NCBI RefSeq assembly: GCF_947500655.1
Contig: NZ_CANMSK010000006.1
Span: 116,221 to 180,220, forward strand
Direction of reading: 5' to 3'
From: an uncultured Psychrosphaera sp.
GTDB lineage: Bacteria; Pseudomonadota; Gammaproteobacteria; Enterobacterales; Alteromonadaceae
DNA: 64,000 nt
Part shown: positions 8,956 to 19,000 of the stretch, piece after piece
How positions within the stretch are numbered: position 1 is the first letter of the stretch
Layout: every line of letters begins with the position of its first letter
Translations under genes and position numbers: made by a program
Notes under the pieces: generated by a model
What the model was told of the DNA's origin: nothing
The model's input: only the letters and a program-made list of their open reading frames with translations
The model's database searches: none

Positions 8956-10694
8956 TGGAACAGCTGAAACTCTTTACCTATATCGCCGTATTCGGCTCTT
9001 TCGCGTTATATTTTGCTATTGCATGGTGGGCTCGTGCTACCACAACTAGCGACTTTTACGTTGCCGGCGGCGGCATAACGCCATTACAAAATGGTATGGC
9101 CATTGGTGCCGACTGGATGAGTGCTGCGTCGTTCATATCTATGGCTGGCTTAATCGCTTTCCTTGGTTATGGTGGCTCTGTATTTTTAATGGGTTGGACA
9201 GGTGGTTATGTTTTACTCGCCATGTTACTCGCCCCTTATATGCGTAAACACGGTAAATTTACCGTTCCAGAATTTATCGCTGATAGGTATTATTCAAAAA
9301 CAGCACGTATAGTTGCTGTTATTTGTTTAATCATCGCTTCATTAACCTACATCATAGGTCAAATGAAAGGTGTAGGCGTTGCTTTCTCTCGCTTCTTAGA
9401 AGTTGAATATGACAATGGTTTATACATAGGTATGGCGGTTGTTTGGGTTTATGCTGTTTTAGGCGGCATGAAAGGTATTACTTACACGCAAATCGCACAA
9501 TATTGTGTACTTATATTTGCTTACACCATCCCAGCTGTATTTATCTCATTAGAATTAACAGGTAATCCAATTCCACAACTTGGTTTAGGTAGCACACTAG
9601 CCGATGGCAGTGGTATGTACTTGTTAGACAAACTCGACTTAGTAGTAACTGATTTAGGCTTTAAAGAATACACCACAGACAATATGGGCGGTTCAGTTAA
9701 TATGTTCGCTTATACTCTATCGTTAATGATAGGTACTGCGGGTTTACCTCACGTTATTATGCGTTTCTTCACCGTACCTTCGGTAAAAGCAGCACGTTCA
9801 TCTGCAGGTTATGCTTTAGTATTCATCGCGTTACTTTACACAGTTGCTCCAGCTGTTGGCGCAATGGCTCGCTTAAACCTTATGAATACGATTGAACCAG
9901 TTGCAGGTCAAAACTTAGAATATGCAGAACGTCCTCAATGGTTTAAAGATTGGGAAAAAACAGGCCTATTAAAATACGAAGACAAAAATGGTGATGGTAA
10001 AATTCAATACACGGCAAACAAAGAAACAAATGAAATGGTTAAAGTTGACCAAGACATTATGGTTCTTGCTAACCCTGCTATTGCTAACTTACCAAACTGG
10101 GTTATTGCACTTGTTGCCGCAGGGGGGATTGCAGCAGCACTGTCCACCGCAGCAGGTTTATTACTCGCCATTTCTTCATCAGTTTCGCACGATTTAATGA
10201 AAGGAGTCTTTACGCCTGACATATCGGAAAAGAATGAACTGTTGGCCGGCCGAGTAGTAATGACAATATCGATCATGGTCGCAGGTTACCTCGGACTCAA
10301 TCCGCCTGGATTTGCCGCAGGTACGGTAGCGTTAGCCTTTGGTTTGGCTGCGTCATCTATCTTCCCTGCACTAATGATGGGTATATTCTCTAAACGTATG
10401 AACAGCAAAGCCGCTATCTGGGGTATGTGTTCTGGTATAGGCGTAACTATGCTGTATGTATTCCAACATAAAGGCATTATGTTTATCCAAGGCACTGATT
10501 TCTTAGGTGGTTTAGAGCCAAACTGGTTCTTTGGAATTTCACCTAATGCATTTGGTGTCATCGGCGCAGTTGTTAACTTTACCGTAGCATTTATCATACT
10601 TCAGTTCTCAGAAGATGCTCCTGAAGAAATTCAAGAGATGGTAGAAAACTTCAGAACTCCAGTGGGTGAAGTAGTTGCAGCACACGATCACTAA
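8955..10694 (+). CDS. Sodium:solute symporter, acetate/monocarboxylate type (ActP-like, VC_2705 family)
   Basis: A 579-residue inner-membrane permease of the SSS family, with about 13 predicted helices and strong motifs such as GADWMSAASFISMAGLIA and PEFIADRYYS. Its pairing with DUF4212 and its location in an acs/crbRS locus point to uptake of acetate or a similar short carboxylate driven by sodium; the substrate is inferred. An extramembrane loop holds an EF-hand-like calcium motif starting at D343 (DKNGDGKIQY). Sequence cannot show whether it binds calcium. Transcription probably ends at the hairpin 27 nt downstream. Confidence 0.9.
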   Translation: MEQLKLFTYIAVFGSFALYFAIAWWARATTTSDFYVAGGGITPLQNGMAIGADWMSAASFISMAGLIAFLGYGGSVFLMGWTGGYVLLAMLLAPYMRKHGKFTVPEFIADRYYSKTARIVAVICLIIASLTYIIGQMKGVGVAFSRFLEVEYDNGLYIGMAVVWVYAVLGGMKGITYTQIAQYCVLIFAYTIPAVFISLELTGNPIPQLGLGSTLADGSGMYLLDKLDLVVTDLGFKEYTTDNMGGSVNMFAYTLSLMIGTAGLPHVIMRFFTVPSVKAARSSAGYALVFIALLYTVAPAVGAMARLNLMNTIEPVAGQNLEYAERPQWFKDWEKTGLLKYEDKNGDGKIQYTANKETNEMVKVDQDIMVLANPAIANLPNWVIALVAAGGIAAALSTAAGLLLAISSSVSHDLMKGVFTPDISEKNELLAGRVVMTISIMVAGYLGLNPPGFAAGTVALAFGLAASSIFPALMMGIFSKRMNSKAAIWGMCSGIGVTMLYVFQHKGIMFIQGTDFLGGLEPNWFFGISPNAFGVIGAVVNFTVAFIILQFSEDAPEEIQEMVENFRTPVGEVVAAHDH

Positions 10695-10720
10695 ACTCTA
10701 AGCAACACCGTTCCTAGCTT

Positions 10721-10745
10721 GGCCTCTTTTTAGAGGCCTTTTTTT
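10721..10745 (+). terminator. Intrinsic terminator of the symporter operon
   Basis: Six-pair stem GGCCTC / GAGGCC with a 6-nt loop, followed by seven T residues, 27 nt after the symporter stop. Confidence 0.9.
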
Positions 10746-10906
10746 CTTGACCTTTTTGGTGAGCTATTGTCTTAGTTATTAACTTTCTTAACTATTTAAT
10801 CTGACTCTTTTGATATAGTCTTTTACATGGCTTTTATTTTTACAGAAATTTTATATAAGCCCCTATATCGTCCTTTACAAAATCAATAACAATTAACGGA
10901 TACGAA

Positions 10907-11344
10907 ATGAACAAACATACCAAAACTGCATTATTTGTTGCACCAGTGTTAATAATTTTAGGTTATATATTGTCGGATATATACTTAGAGAACAATGCCT
11001 ACAACGACAAAGTCGTTCAGCTATTACCAGTGGGTAATTGTGATATTCTTAATAAGTCCTGCGTGTTAGAGGCCGATGATTTACAAGTTAGTATTTACGA
11101 TGAAAACGGTACTACCTTCATCAACTCTACATTTCAATTAACAAAAGCCACTTTATTTTTGGTTGATATAAACGGCCAAAGCACAGAAGTAAAACTACAA
11201 ATGCACGACAATCCATTTTATTGGAAACAAGAAACTCAGTTGAGGCAGTTAACATCAAATTCAGGTGATAAGTACAAGCTAAGATTAATAGCCGAAATCA
11301 AAGGCGGAAAATACATTAGTGAGTTTTATACCAAAACGTTTTAA
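10907..11344 (+). CDS. Hypothetical membrane-anchored protein, 145 aa
   Basis: Not a family I can name. Residues 8-26 form one hydrophobic segment that could be a signal anchor. The remainder looks like a beta-rich periplasmic domain with two cysteines (C44 and C51, GNCDILNKSCVLE) that could form a disulfide. ACGGATACGAA precedes the ATG. It stands alone between two terminated units. A periplasmic or membrane-tethered location is inferred from the N-terminus only. Confidence 0.6.
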   Translation: MNKHTKTALFVAPVLIILGYILSDIYLENNAYNDKVVQLLPVGNCDILNKSCVLEADDLQVSIYDENGTTFINSTFQLTKATLFLVDINGQSTEVKLQMHDNPFYWKQETQLRQLTSNSGDKYKLRLIAEIKGGKYISEFYTKTF

Positions 11345-11579
11345 GTTGTAAAAGTAACCATCTAACACCAGGTTATTTATGTTTCGTGACTATTAATGAG
11401 AGTTTATAACTTTGTGTTTTATCTTAGCGTTTCTACTTTCGTGCTCTGGTTCTCTTTCCATTACTATAAATTTCAAATCCGTTACCTTTTTAAAGTCTGG
11501 AGGCGGATCCAAGTTTAGCCGTAGCCTTATTATTACGGCAACGATATAATCCCTTTAAATACACACTAAGGTGATCATT

Positions 11580-11750
11580 ATGTCTGAGAAAAAAGTTAAA
11601 TTTGAATTTGAAAAAGCCACCAAGAACAGTGTGCGCTATAAAGAAGTGCCCGAAGAAGGCATGCCACCGATCATAGGAAGTATCTACATACAGAAATGGT
11701 TTGCTGGCGATAGTAAAAACATAGAAGTGACTATTAATAAAAAAGATTAG
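11580..11750 (+). CDS. Small conserved-type protein, 56 aa
   Basis: A short gene starting at ATG 11580 with a good ribosome-binding site (AAGGTGATC, 6-7 nt spacing) and ending at TAG. The product begins MSEKKVKFEFEKATKNSVRY and continues through the compact motifs KEVPEEGMPPIIG and IYIQKWF, a pattern I have seen in small uncharacterised bacterial proteins. It looks like a single small beta domain and has no signal peptide. A clean intrinsic terminator follows 24 nt after the stop, which supports a real transcription unit. Function unknown. Confidence 0.7.
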   Translation: MSEKKVKFEFEKATKNSVRYKEVPEEGMPPIIGSIYIQKWFAGDSKNIEVTINKKD

Positions 11751-11773
11751 AAATACCCCCTGCCATAAGAATG

Positions 11774-11802
11774 AAAGTTTGAGCACTAACTCAAACTTTT
11801 TA
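11774..11802 (+). terminator. Intrinsic terminator of the 56-aa gene
   Basis: Ten-pair stem AAAGTTTGAG / CTCAAACTTT with a 6-nt loop, ending in a T-rich tail. Confidence 0.85.
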
Positions 11803-11879
11803 TATTAAAACCATTCTTAATTTAATATTAAAACTAACAAAAACGCCCCGTAAATTTAAATAGCGATAAAAAACCATCA

Positions 11880-12052
11880 AATTCAAGTACATAAAACAGG
11901 CAATTTTTACGTTGATAAATACCAACTGGTAAAGTAAAATGCGCGCCAATACCGAATGGTAAGGTAGCGACCTTTTTTTCTTACCATTAATGACTCATTT
12001 ATAACTATTTCTAATGCTGTATTAGCTTTACGTTAATTAAAGGAAACGTTAC
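11880..12052 (+). promoter_or_regulatory. Shared lipoprotein leader, copy 1, with paired palindromes
   Basis: The region before the first giant lipoprotein. It holds TACCAACTGGTA (11920-11931) and TACCGAATGGTA (11950-11961), two TACC-N4-GGTA palindromes exactly 30 bp apart, both followed by AA-GTA. Further down lie CTAATGCTGTATTAG and the ribosome-binding sequence AAAGGAAA just before the ATG. The same block precedes four other lipoprotein genes in this window. No known regulator is assigned. Confidence 0.8.
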
Positions 12053-15000
12053 ATGTCTTTGCCCTCTTTAATCGTCAATAACCTTGGTTATTTGAACTTA
12101 TTTAACCTACTTCGTAATAGCGTCCGAGCACTTGCTGTTGTTACTTTAACTTTATCGCTGGCGGCTTGTGGCGGTGGTTCATCTAGTGGCGGTGACTCTA
12201 GTGACGGGGAAGTGATCATTGAAGACACAACAGCACCAGTTATTACGTTAAACGGTGAAAGTGAGATAACGATTGAATTAAACAGTGTTTATTCAGAATT
12301 AGCTGCGACAGCAACGGACGATACTGACGATAATGTTGAAGTTTCAATTACAGGTGAAGTCGATACTTCTACAGTGGGAACTTATATCATCACTTATACA
12401 GCGACCGATTCAGCGGGTAATATTGCAACGTTAACCTTAACAATTCACGTTGTTGATCCTGGCTTCCCTACAATTACCTTAAATGGTGACAACCTCATTG
12501 AGCTAGTTCATGAGAATACTTATAGCGTTTATAACGAACTTGGTGCGACCGCTTTTGATGAACAAGATGGTGAGCTTGAAGTTACTATTTCTGACAATAT
12601 CGACATAAATACACTTGGTAGTTACACAGTTACTTACACAGCAACAGATAGTGAAAATCATGAAACTATTATAACGCGTACTGTTAATGTCGTTGAACCA
12701 ACGCCATTTATTACCGTGTGGAAAACGGATAATTATAGACAATTTCCTACTTATGATTCAGATGATGACCAAATACGCATTGGTACGCTTGGTGAGGGAT
12801 ATAACTTTACGATTGATTGGGGTGATGGCACTGTTGAGTCAAATCAAACAGAAGGAAAGACCCACACATATGCTCAACCTGGCATTTATACGATAAAAAT
12901 CACAGGCCAATTTCCAAGGTTATATTTTGATTCTGATCGTAGAGGGTATGACAATGACAAGTTATTATCTGTTGAACAATGGGGAAATAACATTTGGCAA
13001 GACATGACACAAGCATTTGAAGATGCAAGTTATGTTGTTTTTAATGCCACTGACAAGCCTAATTTAACTCAAGTTACTAGCATGTCTTCTATGTTTGAAG
13101 GCGCAACTTCTTTTAATAGTGATATTACTGATTGGGATGTATCTAACGTAACTAATATGGGGTCGATGTTCTACTATGCCCAAAACTTTAATCAAGATTT
13201 AACTAATTGGGACTTTTCACAAACCCAATATCTTAGTTTTTATAACGCTAGTTTATCTCGAGCCAATTATGATGCATTGCTTATTAGTTTAAGTAAACAA
13301 ACGCTACAACCTGATCTAAATATTACAGTAGACGCTTATTATAGTGAAGCTGGTGAAGCAGCTAGAACCTTCATTGAAGAAACATACAATTGGACCTTTG
13401 ACGATTGGGGACTATACAGTTCATCCATTCCAGATGATAGAGAACCGGATTCAATTGTAAATGGTGAGTCACTGGTTACTGTAGCTCTTAATGGCACTTA
13501 TGTTGAGTTAGGTGTGATTTTTATTGATGAAGTTGATGGTGCACTTGACGTGGTCATCACAGGCGAGGTGGATACCAGCACTGTCGGTACTTACACGTTA
13601 ACTTATACTGCAACAGATAATTCAAACAACTCACTTTCAACAAATCGTACTATAAGTGTCGTTGATATAGATGTAACTAAACCGACCATTATCCTTAAAG
13701 GTGATAGCTCTGTCACACTAGGGCAAGATGAAACCTATGTTGAGCAAGGTGCCAATGCTGTAGATGCACGAGATGGTACATTAAGTGTCACCATTACAGG
13801 TACTGTTGATGATAAAACAACGGGGACTTACACGTTAACCTACACCGCAGAAGATGCCGCCGGCAATATAGCAAGCGTATCACGTACAGTGATTGTTCCT
13901 GCCGATAACAGCGCCCCTATTATTACTTTAAATGGTGACTCAGTTATTAAACTAACTATTGATACCTCTTATACAGAATTAGGTGCCACAGCTAATGATT
14001 GGCGAGAAGGTGAAATTACCAACATCACCATTGATGATAGTGATGTTGAAATAGATACTATAGGTACATATACCGTAAGTTATAGTGCGACAGATAGTAA
14101 AGGTAATACTGCTACTGTTATGCGTACTGTAGAAGTATTAGACCCTGATGATACAGACCCAGTTATTATATTAACGGGTGATTCTACTATGGAGTGGACA
14201 CAAGGATTTGACTATAGCGATTTAGGCTTTGCTGCGTTTGATGAGCGTGATGGTGACATTACCGTTGTAGTAACTGGTAGTGTAGACACTTCCACAACAG
14301 GCTCTAACACAATAACTTACACAGCAACCGATGCAGCTGGCAATACAACAAGCATAGACAGAACAGTTAACGTTGTTGCAGCTACCCCATTTATTACCAC
14401 ATGGGACATGCCTGCAGATGACTTAACATTAACCATACCAACAACTGGAACAGGTTATGATTACACTATTGATTGGGGTGATGGCACCACTGAAAATAAT
14501 CAAACAGGCGATGCCACTCATACTTATTCATCTGAAGGTGTGTATACGGTAACTATTACAGGCCCATTCCCAAGGTTGTATTTCAGATTTGGTGGTAATG
14601 GTAATAATAAAGAATTACTAACCGTTGAACAATGGGGGAATAATATTTGGTCAAGTATGGAAAGAGCATTTTATAGAGCTGAAAACATGACGATGATGGC
14701 AACGGATATACCTATACTTCACCAAGTTACTAGTATGGCTAATATGTTCGACTCTGCCGATTCATTTAATGGATATATCGGCAACTGGGATGTATCAAAC
14801 GTTACAAATATGTCGGATGCATTTAGAAGTGCCGAGTCATTCAACCAAGATATTGGTGGTTGGGATGTATCTAATGTAACCAATATGGACAGCATGTTTC
14901 ACAGTGCATTTATATTCAACCAAGATATTAGCGCTTGGGATGTCTCAAACGTCACAAATATGGATAGCATGTTTTACTCTGCACGGGTTTTTGATCAAGA

Positions 15001-15775
15001 TATCAGTACGGCCAATGGTTGGGATGTTTCAAACGTCACAAATATGGCCAGCATGTTTCACAGTGCATATGTATTCAACCAAGACATCGGTGATTGGGAT
15101 GTATCAAACGTAACTGATATGAGTAATATGTTTAGAGGTGTCAGCCGATTTAATCACGATATCAGTGGTTGGGATGTATCAAACGTAACTAATATGGCAG
15201 GGATGTTCATAGGTGCGAATGCATTTAATCAAGATATTAGTACCGCTAATGGCTGGGACGTATCTAATGTGACCAGTATGGCTTCAATGTTTGCATCTAA
15301 CAGCACATTTAATCTAGATATCAGTGACTGGGATGTATCTAACGTAACAGATATGCAAAGTATGTTTAATAACTCTAATTTTAATCAAGATATCTCTGGC
15401 TGGGTTGTCTCTAACGTAACAACGATGGAAAGTATGTTTGAGAACAATGATAAATTTAATCAAGATATTAGTATTTGGAACATATCAAGTGTTACGAATT
15501 TAGAAAGTATGTTTGAAGAGGCTTCTGCGTTTGATCAAAACCTTGGAGATTGGACCATGTTGAACGTAACATCAATAAATCGAATGTTTTACCTCAGCGG
15601 GTTATCTACAGCTAATTACGATGCTGCACTAAATGGCTGGTCTACTCAGGTATTACAACAAGGTGTATATTTCACAAGCTCTGGTAGCGTTTATAGCAGC
15701 GCCGGTGAAGCTGCTAGACAGTATATTATAGACACTTATGTTTGGACTTTCTCTGGTGATAGTTTAGAGCCTTAA
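12053..15775 (+). CDS. Giant lipoprotein A: DUF5011, PKD and BspA/DUF285 repeats (1240 aa)
   Basis: A predicted surface lipoprotein. An unusually long N-terminal signal ends in the lipobox LSLAAC with C39, followed by a Gly/Ser linker. Two DUF5011 Ig-like domains (about 59-222) are followed by a PKD-like segment with DWGDGT (about 251) and a short DUF285 block (about 340-400). Four more DUF5011 domains (463-776), a second PKD-like segment (about 803) and about 11 DUF285 repeats (891-1190) complete it. Each repeat follows the pattern [13 protein letters not shown]...FNQDI. BspA-type repeats are known in bacterial surface proteins and adhesins; the ligand here is unknown. It is nearly identical to lipoprotein C for its first ~300 bp, and it carries the shared leader. 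Confidence 0.88.
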   Translation: MSLPSLIVNNLGYLNLFNLLRNSVRALAVVTLTLSLAACGGGSSSGGDSSDGEVIIEDTTAPVITLNGESEITIELNSVYSELAATATDDTDDNVEVSITGEVDTSTVGTYIITYTATDSAGNIATLTLTIHVVDPGFPTITLNGDNLIELVHENTYSVYNELGATAFDEQDGELEVTISDNIDINTLGSYTVTYTATDSENHETIITRTVNVVEPTPFITVWKTDNYRQFPTYDSDDDQIRIGTLGEGYNFTIDWGDGTVESNQTEGKTHTYAQPGIYTIKITGQFPRLYFDSDRRGYDNDKLLSVEQWGNNIWQDMTQAFEDASYVVFNATDKPNLTQVTSMSSMFEGATSFNSDITDWDVSNVTNMGSMFYYAQNFNQDLTNWDFSQTQYLSFYNASLSRANYDALLISLSKQTLQPDLNITVDAYYSEAGEAARTFIEETYNWTFDDWGLYSSSIPDDREPDSIVNGESLVTVALNGTYVELGVIFIDEVDGALDVVITGEVDTSTVGTYTLTYTATDNSNNSLSTNRTISVVDIDVTKPTIILKGDSSVTLGQDETYVEQGANAVDARDGTLSVTITGTVDDKTTGTYTLTYTAEDAAGNIASVSRTVIVPADNSAPIITLNGDSVIKLTIDTSYTELGATANDWREGEITNITIDDSDVEIDTIGTYTVSYSATDSKGNTATVMRTVEVLDPDDTDPVIILTGDSTMEWTQGFDYSDLGFAAFDERDGDITVVVTGSVDTSTTGSNTITYTATDAAGNTTSIDRTVNVVAATPFITTWDMPADDLTLTIPTTGTGYDYTIDWGDGTTENNQTGDATHTYSSEGVYTVTITGPFPRLYFRFGGNGNNKELLTVEQWGNNIWSSMERAFYRAENMTMMATDIPILHQVTSMANMFDSADSFNGYIGNWDVSNVTNMSDAFRSAESFNQDIGGWDVSNVTNMDSMFHSAFIFNQDISAWDVSNVTNMDSMFYSARVFDQDISTANGWDVSNVTNMASMFHSAYVFNQDIGDWDVSNVTDMSNMFRGVSRFNHDISGWDVSNVTNMAGMFIGANAFNQDISTANGWDVSNVTSMASMFASNSTFNLDISDWDVSNVTDMQSMFNNSNFNQDISGWVVSNVTTMESMFENNDKFNQDISIWNISSVTNLESMFEEASAFDQNLGDWTMLNVTSINRMFYLSGLSTANYDAALNGWSTQVLQQGVYFTSSGSVYSSAGEAARQYIIDTYVWTFSGDSLEP

Positions 15776-15800
15776 CAAATAACTTTTAGCTTTGATTCAA

Positions 15801-15830
15801 ATGCCGCTTTACAGCGGCATTTTTGTTTTC
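15801..15830 (+). terminator. Intrinsic terminator of lipoprotein A
   Basis: Perfect stem ATGCCGCT / AGCGGCAT around a short loop (15801-15820), followed by TTTTGTTTTC. Confidence 0.85.
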
Positions 15831-15923
15831 AGTTTATTAACTTATTGCTAATAACCAGTCATAAAATCGCTTCCCATAAATCACTATTCATAAAACAGGC
15901 TTACCTGTCTAATAAAAAGCTAT

Positions 15924-16099
15924 CAAATTCAAGTACATAAAATAGCCAGTTTTTACGTTGATAAATACCAACTGGTAAAGTAAAATGCGCGCCAATACCG
16001 AATGGTAAGGTAGCGAGCTTTTTTTCTTACCATTAATGAACTCATTTATAACTATTTCTAATGCTGTATTAGCTTTACGTTAATTAAAGGAAACGTTAC
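15924..16099 (+). promoter_or_regulatory. Shared lipoprotein leader, copy 2
   Basis: Almost identical to copy 1. Palindromes are TACCAACTGGTA (15966-15977) and TACCGAATGGTA (15996-16007), again 30 bp apart, followed by the same 5' UTR ending in AAAGGAAACGTTAC before the ATG. With the preceding terminator this accounts for the whole 324-nt gap. Confidence 0.8.
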
Positions 16100-19000
16100 A
16101 TGTCTTTGCCCTCTTTAATCGTTAATAACCTTGGTTATTTGAACTTGTCTCACTTACTCCGTAATAGTGTACGAGCACTTGCTGTTGTTACTTTAACTCT
16201 ATCGCTGGCGGCTTGTGGCGGTGGAAGTGGTGATTCGGCTGAAGAAGTTATAATAGAGGTACCTGTTGATGATGCTGGTAGTGAAGTAGTTGTAGACACA
16301 ACAGCTCCAATAATTACCTTAAATGGTGATGCAGAAGTAAACACTGAATTTGGTAATGCTTATATAGATTTAGGCGCGATAGCGACAGATGAAAGAGATG
16401 GCACTGTTGATGTGGTAATTACAGGCTTAGATGTCGTAGATACATCCGTATTTGAAACTTATATCATCACTTACACGGCAAGTGATTCTGCTGGAAATAC
16501 AACAAGTTCAACACGTACAGTTACTGTTGTTGATACAACCCCGCCTTTAATTACGTTAGAGCACCCTTCAGATGTTAGTTTTGTTTTAGGAAACCCTTAC
16601 AGTATTTATGAACAAAGCAGTGCAACGGCTGTTGACTTAGTAGACGGTGCAGTTGATGTCACAATCACAGGAACAGAAGAGGTCGATACTACAACCGTAG
16701 GTAGTTATAAAGTTACTTTCACAGCTACCGATGCGCGAGGCAATGAAGCTATTACAATTCGTACTGTTAATGTTGCTGAACCAACGCCTTTTATTACGAC
16801 ATGGCAAACTAACCACCCAAATGCAAATTACAGTTACAGCTCTGGTGAAAATCAAATTAAAATTGGTACTTACGGCTCTGGTTATGACTTTACGATTGAT
16901 TGGGGTGACGGTACGGTTGAGTATAATCAAACTGAAGGGAAAACTCACACTTATGTCGAAGCTGGCACTTACACCATAACGATTACCGGTACATTCCCAC
17001 GGTTATATTCTGATTCAGACTCTATTGGTTATGACAATAGAAAATTATTATCCGTTGAGCAGTGGGGGAATAATATCTGGCAAAATATGGCTCAAGCTTT
17101 TCATTCTGCTAGCAATATGAATATTAACGCGACAGACACTCCAGATTTAAGTCAAGTCACTAATATGTATGACATGTTTTATAATGCAACTTCATTTAAT
17201 AGTGACATTAGTCAGTGGAATGTTTCAAATATCACAAACATGGAAAGGATGTTTTATGGTGCAGATACCTTTAATCAAAATATAAGTGAATGGGACGTAT
17301 CAAGTGTTACAAGTATGGAAAGGATGTTTTCTAATGCTTATGCCTTTAATCAGTACATTAGTCAATGGAATGTGTCTAATGTCATCACTATGGAAGGTAT
17401 GTTTTCTGGTGCTGACGCTTTTAATCAAGACATCAGTCAATGGGATGTTTCCAGTGTCATCACTATGGAAAGTATGTTTTCTGGTGCTGACGCTTTTAAT
17501 CAAGACATCAGTCAATGGATTGTGTCAAATGTTACCACTATGAAAAGTATGTTTTCTGGAGCTAATGTTTTTAATCAAGATATTAGCGGTTGGGATGTTT
17601 CTAGTGTTGAAAGTATGGAGGATATGTTCAATGGAGCTTCTGTGTTTAACCAATATATTGGGGGTTGGGATGTCTCAAGTGTCACCGATATGGAATCTAT
17701 GTTTGAAGGAACAACATACTTTAATCAAGATTTAAGCCTGTGGGATGTGTCGAAAGTAACAACTATGGCATATATGTTTCATGAGGCTAACGCATTTAAT
17801 CAAGACATCAGTAACTGGCAAATATCTAATATATCGACACTGAACCAGATGTTTTATGAGGCACATTTATCAGTGTCTAATTATGATGCATTACTGGATG
17901 CTTGGAGCAAACAAACTGTACGAACAAATGTTAATCTAAATGTTGATTCATACTATAGTTCAGCATCCAGTGCCGCTAGAGGTATATTAGACGTGGATTC
18001 AGGTTGGGATATATCCGATTTGGGTAAGTTACCAGAAACTGCCGACCAAACAGCCCCTATAGTAAGCTTAATAGGAAACTCCTCTATTACAATTTCAACT
18101 GGCACTGATTACGTTGAGCTTGGAGCCTTATCGATTGATGACCGTGATGGAGCTATGCCCGTTACTACGATAACCGGAACGGTAGATACATCGAAAATAG
18201 GTCAGTACATATTAGCTTATATCGCAACAGATGCAGCCGGCAATAAAAATAGCGCAACGCGTACTGTAAATGTCGTAGAAGCTGATATCCTTGCTCCAGT
18301 TATATCACTCAGTGGTAAAAGCTTAATAACTTTAGAGCAAGATGAAGCTTATTTTGAGACTGGTGCAACGGCTGTAGATGCCCGAGATGGTATTTTACCT
18401 GTAATCACTACAGGTTATGTGGACGATAAAACAACTGGTACTTATACATTGACGTACAGTGCTACGGATGTTGCAGGTAATACAGGTGCCACTACACGTT
18501 CCGTTATTGTACCTGCGGATATTACTCCTCCAAACCTTACATTAAATGGGAACGATGTTATTAAACTTGCCGTTGATGAGGTGTATACAGAGTTAAATGC
18601 TACAGCTACAGATTGGCGAGATGGGGTTATAAATAACGTCGAGATTTCTGGAACAGTAAACACAGCAGTATTAGGCGATTATATTATTACTTATACAGCA
18701 CAAGACAGTGCTGGCAATGAAGGTATGATCACCCGTATCGTTCAAGTGTTAGGTGATGACATTGTACCTCCCGAAATCACCTTAACAGGTGGCGAAACAA
18801 TCAATTGGACTCAAGGCTTCAGTTATAGCGACTTAGGGTTTTCTACTTATGATGCACGTGACGGTGACATCACAGTGGAAATAACAGGTGAAGTTGAAGT
18901 TGATACTACCCAAACAGGTTCTTATACCATAACTTACACAGCTACCGATGCAGCAGGTAATGAAACTGTTGTGACTCGTACAGTTAACGTAGTTGCACCA

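Noticed and set aside
11490..11786. 98-codon minus-strand frame
   Set aside because: It is antisense to the 56-aa gene at 11580-11750, which has a good ribosome site and a terminator.
11920..11961. FadR or LuxR binding site reading of the palindromes
   Set aside because: The half-site order is TACC...GGTA; FadR needs GGT...ACC and lux boxes are longer. Neither fits, so no regulator is named.
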